A DNA stretch of 64,000 nt from an uncultured Lachnospiraceae bacterium (GTDB taxonomy: Bacteria > Bacillota > Clostridia > Lachnospirales > Lachnospiraceae): the NCBI GenBank assembly GCA_910577735.1, contig CAJTOO010000010.1:1-64000 (forward strand), in the 5' to 3' direction. How positions within the stretch are numbered: position 1 is the first letter of the stretch; each line of letters opens with the position of its first letter. A program made the translations under genes and the position numbers. The notes under the pieces were generated by a model, which was not told the origin of the DNA, made no database searches, and saw only the letters and a program-made list of their open reading frames with translations. Shown here one piece after another: positions 41,673 through 50,751 of the stretch.

Positions 41673-42357
41673 ATCTGGGATCAATGATCTTCACAGCATC
41701 ATCTACGCGACCATACTGACCACATGCCTTCTCATAAGCTGTGTTGGGATCGTCACCCTTTTTGATGAAGTCTGTCATCTTACCAAGGCTTACGAACTTG
41801 TAACCGATGATTTCATCGTTCGCATCCAATGCGATACCTGTCACATAGCCCTCTGCCATCTCAAGGTAACGGGGACCTTTCTTAAGAGTACCATACATAG
41901 TACCTACCTGGCTTCTCAAACCTTTACCCAGATCCTCAAGACCTGCACCTACCGGAAGTCCATCCTCGGAAAAAGCAGACTGTGTACGTCCATATACAAT
42001 CTGTAAGAACAACTCTCTCATTGCTGTGTTGATTGCGTCACACACTAAGTCTGTGTTGAGTGCTTCCATAACTGTCAGACCCGGCAGGATTTCAGATGCC
42101 ATAGCAGCAGAGTGCGTCATACCGGAACATCCGATAGTCTCAACCAAAGCCTCCTGAATAATACCTTCCTTCACGTTCAGGGTCAGTTTGCAGGCACCCT
42201 GCTGAGGAGCACACCAGCCAACGCCGTGTGTCAGACCGGAAATATCCTTCACTTCCTTAGCCTGCACCCATTTTGCTTCCTCTGGGATAGGAGCACAGCC
42301 ATGATGAACGCCCTGTGCCACTGTACACATTTCTTCAACTTCTTTTGAATAGATCAT
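41665..42357 (-). CDS. NifU-like iron-sulfur cluster assembly scaffold
   Basis: A 230-residue NifU/IscU-type protein. Candidate cluster ligands lie in HGVGWCAPQQGACKL near residue 47 and ETIGCSGMTHSAAMASE near 73, with further Cys at 11, 21, 98 and in the terminal DPRCE. It is longer than IscU because of a C-terminal domain of about 90 residues (GYVTGIALDANDEIIGYKFV) that may be specific to this pairing. It would build or hold Fe-S clusters for the GGGtGRT protein downstream, by inference. No cysteine desulfurase is in the window. Confidence 0.8.
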   Translation of the reverse strand: MIYSKEVEEMCTVAQGVHHGCAPIPEEAKWVQAKEVKDISGLTHGVGWCAPQQGACKLTLNVKEGIIQEALVETIGCSGMTHSAAMASEILPGLTVMEALNTDLVCDAINTAMRELFLQIVYGRTQSAFSEDGLPVGAGLEDLGKGLRSQVGTMYGTLKKGPRYLEMAEGYVTGIALDANDEIIGYKFVSLGKMTDFIKKGDDPNTAYEKACGQYGRVDDAVKIIDPRCE

Positions 42358-42395
42358 GTGATAACTCCTTTCGATTATGTAAAAATTATTTGATA

Positions 42396-42415
42396 ACAGG
42401 CTGATTGAAGCCTGT
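42396..42415 (-). promoter_or_regulatory. Leader hairpin before the NifU-like gene
   Basis: ACAGGCT at 42396-42402 pairs with AGCCTGT at 42409-42415 around a 6-base loop, about 40 bases before the start codon. It may be a leader stem; no clear promoter was found. Confidence 0.35.
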
Positions 42416-42518
42416 CATAACCGCTGTTTCCATTGTCTCATATTGTAATAAAAAAATCCAGATATTTCTTGTAATTTAATCGGTTCCTTTTGCTGTTTTT
42501 CTATGGCAATATACTTTC

Positions 42519-44717
42519 TTATCCCATAAAATATTCAGAAATATCAATACTGTTTAACAGTGCAAGTCCGTTTTCTTCTTTACATTCCAGCCAGCTTGCA
42601 CTGCACCTGGTCCAGCACCGCAGGGAATAATTAAACAATTCCTCCGTACATCTGCAATGGGGATCGCGTTTGTCCAGATTGCGCAGGATACAGTTCTCAC
42701 AGGGTGTATCTCTGTTTTGCAAAGCCTTATAACAAATGTCTCCGATCTTAACCTTGGGAGAATCCATCAGCACTCTCTTGTTAATAAAACTAAGCTCATA
42801 AGTATCCGGATTCACTACATAGACAAAGCTGTCCAGATTATCAAAAATCGCAATCTGTGTCACAAAATTCTGGAGTCTGTCCATGAGACCTATCTGCAGA
42901 ATATGCGCTTCCATAATTCGGAACAGGGAACGTATCTCTTCCATCTCACTCTTAGACAGCTCCATCTGCACATCCACATGATTCTCCAGGACAATAGCCC
43001 CCTGAAATTCTCCTTTGGATGTCAATGGGTAAAATAACATACTCTTAACACCCTCAGCCAGGAAATAATCATGCATCTCCTCCAATGTCAGATCATAGTC
43101 ATGAATGATTGACACCCCGGGAAACGAAGTATACAGAATTTCATTTACCACTCGTTTTAATTCAAAATGTTCGTCTGCTTCCCTTCCGGTCTCATAACCA
43201 GACTCTGAATACTGTACGGTTCTGGAAATAGGCAGAGAATCGTTGCCACAGATATAGCCTCTGTGAAAATGGTATTTCACCGTAATAAGTTCGATGGCTG
43301 ACTTCAATGCGGACTCCATGACCCTGTCCTCAAACAGGATCTGCATTACCTGATCCTCGATATCCTTGTTAACATCCATTCCCTGATTCAGATCATAGCC
43401 GTTCTTTCTATTGGCATGATAGACCACAGTACTTGCCGCGTCATAAATACGATAATCGCATTTGCCGTTAGCTTTCGCCGTATAGACTGCCCTGTCAGCT
43501 TTCTTAAAAAGTTCCTCATACTCCCTGCCATGATAAGGGAACACCGAAACACCCACACTGCAGGTCACATAGATTGGTTTTTCCTCAGAATCTAGCGTAT
43601 ATTTTATGTTATTGACAATGTTGCTTGCCAATACATCCGCCTCGGAAATGGAATTTAAGTTTTTGACATAGACAATGAACTCATCACCACCGATTCTGCC
43701 GACGATATCACCGCCCCTGAATATCTCGTTCAATCTGCCTGCCGTCTCTTCCAACAGTTTGTCACCCTGCGCATGGCCGATCAGATCATTGGCTTCCTTG
43801 AAGTTATCCAAATCAATGATCATCAGGGCATTTAATGTATTGTCGTCGCTATCTTCAACGGTATTGCGAATCAGCTGCTCTGCTGCGCCCTGATTATACA
43901 GTCCTGTCAGTGCATCTTTCTCAGCCCGCAGCAAGAGCTCCATCTCCTTGACCTTTTTATCATTGATATTGATCATACGGCCAACAATCCTGGTCACATA
44001 ACCCTCTGCCCCGAGCAGCGAAGTAAGATTAGCCTGATACCATGTAAAATCTTTATCAAACCGGTTTATACGAAACTCAATGGTATCATGTTTTGGCGAT
44101 TTGAGAAGGCTGTCAATGACCGCCCTGTAGTATGCCACATCTTCCTCATAAATGTTGGATGTATTAAACTTTTCCAGATACTTCTTATAGATTTCCTCCC
44201 CGCCTACACCATACTCTCCCGATGATTTAATGATCATAACATCTGTCTTGGCGTTATAATCCAGAATCTTCTCTCCCTCTGCCTCGGAAAGGATATGTAA
44301 ACGTTCTGCCTGTCTTTGCAGCTCTTCCTCCACATTTTTACGCTCAGACACATCCTGGATAACTGTGACGATAGTGTATTTCTTTCCCTCTCTGGCATAG
44401 AGGTTCCCCCGCACATGCAGCCAGCGCAGTCCGCCGGAAGCAGTCACGGTACGAAACTCCACATCCACAACACCGTCATCCTTCAAGACATCTTCTATTG
44501 CCTGATGAAAGGCCGGTAAATCTTCCGGGATAATGACCATTTCAATCATCTCAACATATTTTAAGCCCTCTTTTCTGGAATAGCCAAGCATCCGGAAAAA
44601 TCCCTCGTTGATATAGACTGGTATGAACTTTCCATCCTCATAATCAAAGAAACATATTCCTGCGATCACGTGATCGATCATGGAACCAAAATTCTCAATA
44701 CTCAAATCTATCGCCAT
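42519..44717 (-). CDS. PAS-GGDEF diguanylate cyclase with Cys-rich C-terminal domain
   Basis: A 732-residue protein. Two PAS-type sensors (about 8-125 and 150-260) precede a GGDEF domain with an intact RIGGDEFIVYV motif, so it should make cyclic di-GMP. A GAF-like region follows (about 440-640). The final 75 residues hold eight or more Cys (CYKAL, CENCILR, HCRC, CWTRC, ECKEE) and look like a metal or redox site on a third PAS-like fold. There is no membrane helix. The start at 44717 (MAIDLS) is set by GAGG upstream. It pairs in the region with the EAL protein at 48938. Confidence 0.87.
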   Translation of the reverse strand: MAIDLSIENFGSMIDHVIAGICFFDYEDGKFIPVYINEGFFRMLGYSRKEGLKYVEMIEMVIIPEDLPAFHQAIEDVLKDDGVVDVEFRTVTASGGLRWLHVRGNLYAREGKKYTIVTVIQDVSERKNVEEELQRQAERLHILSEAEGEKILDYNAKTDVMIIKSSGEYGVGGEEIYKKYLEKFNTSNIYEEDVAYYRAVIDSLLKSPKHDTIEFRINRFDKDFTWYQANLTSLLGAEGYVTRIVGRMININDKKVKEMELLLRAEKDALTGLYNQGAAEQLIRNTVEDSDDNTLNALMIIDLDNFKEANDLIGHAQGDKLLEETAGRLNEIFRGGDIVGRIGGDEFIVYVKNLNSISEADVLASNIVNNIKYTLDSEEKPIYVTCSVGVSVFPYHGREYEELFKKADRAVYTAKANGKCDYRIYDAASTVVYHANRKNGYDLNQGMDVNKDIEDQVMQILFEDRVMESALKSAIELITVKYHFHRGYICGNDSLPISRTVQYSESGYETGREADEHFELKRVVNEILYTSFPGVSIIHDYDLTLEEMHDYFLAEGVKSMLFYPLTSKGEFQGAIVLENHVDVQMELSKSEMEEIRSLFRIMEAHILQIGLMDRLQNFVTQIAIFDNLDSFVYVVNPDTYELSFINKRVLMDSPKVKIGDICYKALQNRDTPCENCILRNLDKRDPHCRCTEELFNYSLRCWTRCSASWLECKEENGLALLNSIDISEYFMG

Positions 44718-44775
44718 ACATCTTATCCTCAAAATACTTTCTTCTGTCTGTTTACGGGTATCTGCTCCGACAGGT

Positions 44776-45450
44776 TTAATATTTTGCCGTTATCTCAGTC
44801 TGCTTTTTATAAATGCTGTTTGCCGGGATAAATCCACGCACCATGGAAGTAGGATATACGTTGGAATCCTTACCAATCACTGTCCCTGGATTTAATACGG
44901 AGTTACATCCAACTTCCACTTGATCACCCAGCATGGCGCCAAACTTCTTAAGTCCGGTCTCATAAGTTTCCTCTCCGGCACGCACTACCACAAGCGTCTT
45001 ATCACTCTTTACATTGGAAGTGATGGAACCGGCACCCATATGAGCCTTATATCCTAAAATACTGTCTCCTACATAATTATAATGAGGTACCTGTACTTTG
45101 TTAAAAAGAATTACATTTTTCAGTTCCGTGGAATTACCTACCACTGCTCCTTTTCCCACAATCGCTGATCCCCTGATGAAAGCACAGTGCCTGATCTCCG
45201 CCTCCTCATCAATGATTGCCGGCCCTCCAATATAAGCGCTTGGAAACACCTTGGCACTTCGGGCGATCCAGATATTTCCTTCTCTTCTCTCATATTTTTC
45301 TTCCGGAAGCGTCTCTCCAAGCGCCACAATAAAGTCTTTAATCCTGGAAAGTACCTCCCATGGATAGGTAACCCCCAAGAAGATATCCTTGGCAATGGTC
45401 TCCTCCAGCGTATAGAGCTCCTTGATCATAGTATCCTGCAATCCTGACAT
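44776..45450 (-). CDS. Left-handed beta-helix (hexapeptide) sugar-nucleotide-like acyltransferase
   Basis: A 224-residue protein with a helical start (about 1-55), then hexapeptide repeats (KVFPSAYIGGPAIIDEEAEIRHCAFIRGS, split about 66-95, and VEVGCNSVLNPGTVIGKDSNV near 180). The fold matches the C-terminal domain of GlmU-like proteins, but no nucleotidyltransferase domain is present. It probably moves an acyl group to a sugar. It is 23 bases downstream of topB; its role there is unclear. Confidence 0.7.
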   Translation of the reverse strand: MSGLQDTMIKELYTLEETIAKDIFLGVTYPWEVLSRIKDFIVALGETLPEEKYERREGNIWIARSAKVFPSAYIGGPAIIDEEAEIRHCAFIRGSAIVGKGAVVGNSTELKNVILFNKVQVPHYNYVGDSILGYKAHMGAGSITSNVKSDKTLVVVRAGEETYETGLKKFGAMLGDQVEVGCNSVLNPGTVIGKDSNVYPTSMVRGFIPANSIYKKQTEITAKY

Positions 45451-45473
45451 TTTCTTCTCCCCTTTTCTCCCTT

Positions 45474-47495
45474 TTATTTTTTATAAAACTGCGACGCATA
45501 GTGAAATCTATGATACAGCGCCGACTGATTATTCATCTGTTTGACGGCATTGGTCCTTCTGGTCACAAAATCATCCAGCTTGACCATATATTCTTTCTCT
45601 GTAATCTCACCCGATGCCACCAGGGTAAGGCCTTTTTCCCAGCTTGCCGTAAGCCTTGGATCCAAAAGCGGCCTGATAGATCCTGACACCACCTCATAAA
45701 TCATTTCTCCCAGAAGGGTTGGCGTGATGATCTGTGTCTTTTTATTCAGATCCAGGTATTTAATATGTACCAGTTTCTTCAAAATCTCCGCCCGGGTAGC
45801 CGAAGTACCGATTCCGCTTCCCTTAATCTGTGCACGCAGTTCCTCGTCCTCAATAAACTGCCCGGCATTTTCCATGGCAAGAATCATGCTGCCGGAATTA
45901 TAACGTTTCGGCGGTGAAGTCTCACCCTCTTTCTTGCCCAGCTCACCTGCCGGCAGGGACATACCCTTTTTGAGGGCGCCGAGAGCTTCCATAAAAGAAG
46001 CGTCACAGGCTGCCTCTTCCTCTTTTGTGTCTTCCTTTTTCTCTTCTTCAGTATACTCCTCTGCCTTCTTTCTGGCAAAAGAATTCTGCGCCACTTTCAG
46101 ATATCCCTGGTCGGCAAGCACCTTGAATCCGGAGCTGAAGATTTCCCCCTTCATCTTCACGCCTATGGTTATCTTCTGATAAATGGCCGCCGGATAGAAA
46201 ATACTCAAAAACCGCCTGACAATAATCTCATATACCTTGGCCGAAGTCGGATGCAGGCTGCCTAAACTGCCAAACCCCTGTCCTGTGGGAATGATTGCAT
46301 AATGATCTGTAATCTGCTTGTCATTCACGTAACGGGTCTTCTCTATACCCCGATAACTTCCCTTTTCAAGTACTTCCGCTGCATACTGTGATGCCACATG
46401 ATAATTTTTGAGTCCCCCGATATTCTTCTGGATTTCCTTCGCCACTGCCGTGGAGAGGACTCTTGCATCCGTTCTGGGATAGGTGGTGAGCTTCTTCTCA
46501 TATAGTTCCTGGGCAATCCGAAGTGTTTCATCCGGACTGATTTTAAAAAGCTTGGAGCAGTCATTCTGCAATTCCGCCAGATTATATAACAAGGGAGGAT
46601 TCTTGGTCTCCTTCTTTTTCTCAATCTTCTCAATGACAGGATCCTGCTTCGGCTCCTCTTCCAAAAAGCCAATAAAGGCATCCGCCTCTTCTTCTTTCAG
46701 GAAACCATTGTCCTTATAAATCTGCGGCGACTGATAATACTTTGACCCTTCCACCGCCTTCCACTCAAAGCTACACTCATGTCCCTCTATCGAAATCTGT
46801 AAGAGAATCCGATAAAACGGTATCTTCACAAATTCCCTGATCTCCCGCTCCCTGTTTACCACCATGCCCAGCACACAGGTCATCACACGTCCCACGGAAA
46901 CCACAGCTTTATCTGTCTGCAGGTAATTTTTAATCGGATAACTATACTTCAAGGTCAATGCTCTGGAAAAATTGATACCCATCAGATAATCTTCCTTGGC
47001 CCGCAGATACGCTGCACTGGAAAGATTATCATAATCCGAAAGATCTTTGGCCTCCCGGATTCCCCGGAGAATTTCCTCCTCTGTCTGGGAGTCAATCCAG
47101 ACCCGTTTCCTGATTTTGCCTGCCACCCCTGCCTGCCGTTCCACCAGACGGTAGATATACTCTCCTTCCCGCCCAGAGTCAGTACAGACATAAATGGTTT
47201 CCACATCTTCCCTGTTCAAAAGACCGCTTACAATCCCAAACTGCTTCTTTACCCCGTCAATCACCTCGTACTTAAACTCATCCGGTATAAAAGGAATGGT
47301 ATCCAAAGACCACCGTTTATACTTCTCATCATAGGCTTCCGGGTAGCTCATGGTCACCAGATGCCCCACACACCAGGTCACTACGGCCTCATTGGATTCC
47401 ATATAGCCATCCCTGTTTTTCATGTCATACTTCAAAGCTTTGGCAAATTCCCTCGCCACGCTGGGTTTCTCAGCAATATATAAACTCTTTCCCAT
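45474..47495 (-). CDS. topB: DNA topoisomerase III
   Basis: A 673-residue type IA topoisomerase that decatenates DNA by single-strand passage. It has the Toprim start LYIAEKPSVAREFA, the acidic triad in TDSGREGEYIYR, the active-site Tyr in KLTTYPRTDARVLS, and SGIGTSATRAEILKKL. The Zn-finger tail of larger homologs is missing. ATG 47495 follows GAGG by 5 bases. Copies of topB are common both on the chromosome and on conjugative elements; neighbours here do not show an element. Confidence 0.93.
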   Translation of the reverse strand: MGKSLYIAEKPSVAREFAKALKYDMKNRDGYMESNEAVVTWCVGHLVTMSYPEAYDEKYKRWSLDTIPFIPDEFKYEVIDGVKKQFGIVSGLLNREDVETIYVCTDSGREGEYIYRLVERQAGVAGKIRKRVWIDSQTEEEILRGIREAKDLSDYDNLSSAAYLRAKEDYLMGINFSRALTLKYSYPIKNYLQTDKAVVSVGRVMTCVLGMVVNREREIREFVKIPFYRILLQISIEGHECSFEWKAVEGSKYYQSPQIYKDNGFLKEEEADAFIGFLEEEPKQDPVIEKIEKKKETKNPPLLYNLAELQNDCSKLFKISPDETLRIAQELYEKKLTTYPRTDARVLSTAVAKEIQKNIGGLKNYHVASQYAAEVLEKGSYRGIEKTRYVNDKQITDHYAIIPTGQGFGSLGSLHPTSAKVYEIIVRRFLSIFYPAAIYQKITIGVKMKGEIFSSGFKVLADQGYLKVAQNSFARKKAEEYTEEEKKEDTKEEEAACDASFMEALGALKKGMSLPAGELGKKEGETSPPKRYNSGSMILAMENAGQFIEDEELRAQIKGSGIGTSATRAEILKKLVHIKYLDLNKKTQIITPTLLGEMIYEVVSGSIRPLLDPRLTASWEKGLTLVASGEITEKEYMVKLDDFVTRRTNAVKQMNNQSALYHRFHYASQFYKK

Positions 47496-47567
47496 AACTT
47501 CCTCACACACCGCATAACAGTTGTGCCTTCGGCTTCACTGTCATGACCCAACCACAACCATACCGCT

Positions 47568-48929
47568 CTACAGATCTGATATCTGCACCAGTTTCAGGTT
47601 GGTCTTAATCTTGGCTTCCAGATTCAGCTTTTCGTCAAATCGGAATGCTGTATACATATAGACATAATCCGGACTGATTTTCGCCTTTCTGGCATAGAGG
47701 AGCAGATTCTCATAATCCTCATAGGTCATGGGTTTCTCCCAGTTACACAGCCCGATCAGTGTATGTCCTTCTTCATCCTGAGACACTATATCCAAAGAGC
47801 CCACTTTACCAATCCACTCTCCAATATCATTCAGGAGAATGGGCAGCCTGTGTCTCTCGTTCAGCATTGAAAGGTGCTGTCTGCAGATCTGCTTAAAATA
47901 TCCCGACACATAACGTCTGAAATCCCGCATGATATAATGGTTATAAAACTCTCCCACAGAAAGTGTCTGCAGGTCACTCATGTGAGGATACATATAGGTA
48001 TAATAGAAATCCACAAAAGGATGACTGATTCTGTAAATACCCTTCTGCACATTCTCTTTGCCTGCGGTATCATAGGAAAAGACTTTCTCCACCAATTCAA
48101 GTTCTATCAAATTCTTCAGATACACACTGATCTTCGCCCTGGAAAACTCCGTGTGCAGATACAAATCGTTCAACTTATAGTTCCCGGCTGCTATGGAAGC
48201 CATGATGGTATTATAGACCGCTGGTTCCCGCAGCTGTTCTGTGAGAATCCGTTCTCCCTCTTCAAAGAGAAAACTGTTGCAGTCTAAAATATTGCGGCAG
48301 ATATTCTGCTGGATTGTCAGCCTGTCATCAAACTGGTTCCACAATCCGGGAATCCCGCCAAGAATAGCATAGGCCTCCACGCATTCCTCGATGCGGAAAT
48401 TCGGAAAACGCTCCACGATATCTGAAAAGGTCATTCCTTTTATTTTCAACAGACCGGACAGCTCGTAAGCCGCCTCGCCGATCCGTGTGATCATGCTGTT
48501 CTCTATCCATCCGATGGAAGAACTGCAAAGAATCACCATCACATCGTCCCTGTTCCACTGACTATGTACAAAAGCCACCAGTTCTTTCATAAAACTATCG
48601 CTGGCCCTGACAATATTCTGAAACTCGTCAATAACAATCACTTTCTTGCCATTGATACGGTGAGATATCTTTGCAAAGATATCATGGAACGTGGGGAATT
48701 TATCCACTACGTAACCGTCATGTGCCATCTGCCGCCCCCACTGATAGGCCTGCTCTCTCTCAGAACATGCCCTTGCCAGATAATAGTAGTTGGGCCGGTC
48801 TTTCATAAACTCCTTCACAAGCGCCGTCTTGCCGATATGCTTTTGTCCATAAACAATCAGAATCTGACTGCCTTCTCTGTCATAACAGTTGTTCAGATAT
48901 TTCAGTTCGGTTATTCTGCCCAGTAACAT
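47568..48929 (-). CDS. AAA ATPase with DUF234-type C-terminal domain
   Basis: A 453-residue STAND-like ATPase of the group first noted in archaea. Walker A YGQKHIGKTALV lies near residue 35, Walker B KVIVIDEFQ near 100, a winged-helix segment around 255-300 (LNDLYLHTEFSRAKISVYLKNLIEL), and a nuclease-like DUF234 region at 350-450 (SLDIVSQDEEGHTLIGLCNWEKP). ATG 48929 has GAGG 6 bases upstream. Function in this group is unproven. It directly follows the GGDEF/EAL gene. Confidence 0.82.
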   Translation of the reverse strand: MLLGRITELKYLNNCYDREGSQILIVYGQKHIGKTALVKEFMKDRPNYYYLARACSEREQAYQWGRQMAHDGYVVDKFPTFHDIFAKISHRINGKKVIVIDEFQNIVRASDSFMKELVAFVHSQWNRDDVMVILCSSSIGWIENSMITRIGEAAYELSGLLKIKGMTFSDIVERFPNFRIEECVEAYAILGGIPGLWNQFDDRLTIQQNICRNILDCNSFLFEEGERILTEQLREPAVYNTIMASIAAGNYKLNDLYLHTEFSRAKISVYLKNLIELELVEKVFSYDTAGKENVQKGIYRISHPFVDFYYTYMYPHMSDLQTLSVGEFYNHYIMRDFRRYVSGYFKQICRQHLSMLNERHRLPILLNDIGEWIGKVGSLDIVSQDEEGHTLIGLCNWEKPMTYEDYENLLLYARKAKISPDYVYMYTAFRFDEKLNLEAKIKTNLKLVQISDL

Positions 48930-48937
48930 ACATTGCC

Positions 48938-50656
48938 TCACATACTTGTCAAAAGCTTCTCGATGTCGTCTGCCGGCATCGGTTTACCCAGATAATATCC
49001 CTGAATGATATCACAGGATATCTCATTCAAATATTTAAACTGTTCCTCGGTCTCCACCCCTTCTGCAACGGTCTCAAATCCCAGCTTCTTGACCATATAG
49101 ATAATGGATTCCGTAATAATCCTCGTGTTTTCATCCGTAATCACGGTATCAATAAAGGATTTGTCGATCTTCAGTGTGTCGATGGGCAGTCCTTTCAGGT
49201 AAGACAGCGACGAAAATCCTGTTCCAAAGTCATCTAATGATATCTTGATTCCGATATCCCGCAAAACGGCAAGCCGCTGTGTAATTTCCTCAAAATCATC
49301 TATCAGAATAGATTCCGTAATCTCCAGTTCTATCTCATAAGGCGATATCTGGTATTTCTCTAAAATATGTAACAGTTTCTCAATAAAATCCGGCTGTTTG
49401 TATTGGATTGCCGATATATTAATGGACATAATCATCGGATAATGATATTTCCGCCGCCAATCCGCGTAAGCTTTCAGACTCTCCTCAATCACCCAGGTAC
49501 CTATGGGAACGATGGTACCGTTCTTTTCCGCAATCGGAATAAAGACTGCCGGACTTATCATATCACCGGTATCATCCTTCCACCTGATCAGCGCCTCCAC
49601 ACCTCTTAACTCCTTGTCCGTAGTGCGGAACTGGGGTTGAAAATACATAATGAAATTCTGTGCAAAGACTGCTTCTTTCAGTTTATTCTCAATCGTCACA
49701 TTCTGTAAAAAATCATTCAGAATCGCGCCATCAAAATACTGGATTTTGTCCTTCCCCATGCTCTTGGCCTTAAACATGACAATCTCAGCACAGTTGATCA
49801 GTTCCAGTGTATTGGAAGCAGCTTCCGGAAATTCCGCCACACCAACGCTCACGGTTATAAAGATTTCCTGGCCCCCAGTCAGCCGAAAAGGTTTCTTAAG
49901 CCGCTCCTTGATGGACTGATAGATTGTCTCCACACTTCTGGCTCCATAAGGGCCATAGATGCCAATACAGTAGATATCGCTGTTAAAATGGGATATCACC
50001 ACATTGTCTCCCATCAGATCGATGAGATACTGTCCAAACAGCTGAACCAGCTCATCTCCCACAATGATACCCATACCATCATTGATCTTGCGAAAATCAT
50101 CTACATCAAGGAACATCACTGCTACCGTCTCGTTTTCTTCCCCGGCACGGCGCACAAATTCTCCCAGAAGCCGCACAAAATAATTGCGATTATAGAGCCC
50201 TGTCAGAATATCATAATAAGCCATGTACGTTAGTTCATCATTCTGTGCGTTGAACTTTGTCACATCTTTAAAGCGTATAATCTTATCTGTGGGCCTGCTA
50301 TTATCATCATAGACAATATTGACTTCCACTTCTATGCAGATACGGTTCTCTTTCAGCCTGATCTCAATAGACTGGCTTTTTATACCCTGCTTCTCTATAA
50401 ATAATACTTCCCGCAGAGAAATCATGTACTTTTCCTCCACGCAGTCATACAGTTTCGTCAGATCCCGTATATCCTGAATCGTAAAGTCAAAGAAATGATC
50501 CCAATTGGCTATGGTCTGCACCTTTTCCTCTTCATAGTTATAGTATAAAAAGGCGCTGTTAGATGTCTCACAAATCAGCCGGAGCATCTTTTCATCCCTT
50601 CGCAGCTTCTTGTTGATGGCATTTAAAAGATCCACCTGATATTCTAATTTATTCAT
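48938..50656 (-). CDS. Degenerate GGDEF / EAL cyclic-di-GMP phosphodiesterase
   Basis: A 572-residue soluble protein with a short PAS-like sensor (residues 20-130), a GGDEF fold at about 145-300 whose signature is replaced by HFNSDIYCI, so it should not make cyclic di-GMP, and an EAL domain at about 315-570. The EAL domain retains GVEALIRW, ESILIDD, SLDDFGTGFSSLSYLK, KIDKSFI and VAEGVETEEQ, as in active phosphodiesterases. The inactive GGDEF may bind GTP and regulate the EAL half, as known for such pairs. Confidence 0.9.
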   Translation of the reverse strand: MNKLEYQVDLLNAINKKLRRDEKMLRLICETSNSAFLYYNYEEEKVQTIANWDHFFDFTIQDIRDLTKLYDCVEEKYMISLREVLFIEKQGIKSQSIEIRLKENRICIEVEVNIVYDDNSRPTDKIIRFKDVTKFNAQNDELTYMAYYDILTGLYNRNYFVRLLGEFVRRAGEENETVAVMFLDVDDFRKINDGMGIIVGDELVQLFGQYLIDLMGDNVVISHFNSDIYCIGIYGPYGARSVETIYQSIKERLKKPFRLTGGQEIFITVSVGVAEFPEAASNTLELINCAEIVMFKAKSMGKDKIQYFDGAILNDFLQNVTIENKLKEAVFAQNFIMYFQPQFRTTDKELRGVEALIRWKDDTGDMISPAVFIPIAEKNGTIVPIGTWVIEESLKAYADWRRKYHYPMIMSINISAIQYKQPDFIEKLLHILEKYQISPYEIELEITESILIDDFEEITQRLAVLRDIGIKISLDDFGTGFSSLSYLKGLPIDTLKIDKSFIDTVITDENTRIITESIIYMVKKLGFETVAEGVETEEQFKYLNEISCDIIQGYYLGKPMPADDIEKLLTSM

Positions 50657-50751
50657 ACCTATACCTTGCCCCTATATCTGCCGACAGTCCCCTGTTACTG
50701 CGGCAGTTCCCCTGTCTTTTGTATTTTGCCCCCTTAAAACTTCTGTTTCTT

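Noticed and set aside
42361..42518. Riboswitch before the NifU-like gene
   Set aside because: Only one 7-bp hairpin is visible; no known riboswitch core was recognised.
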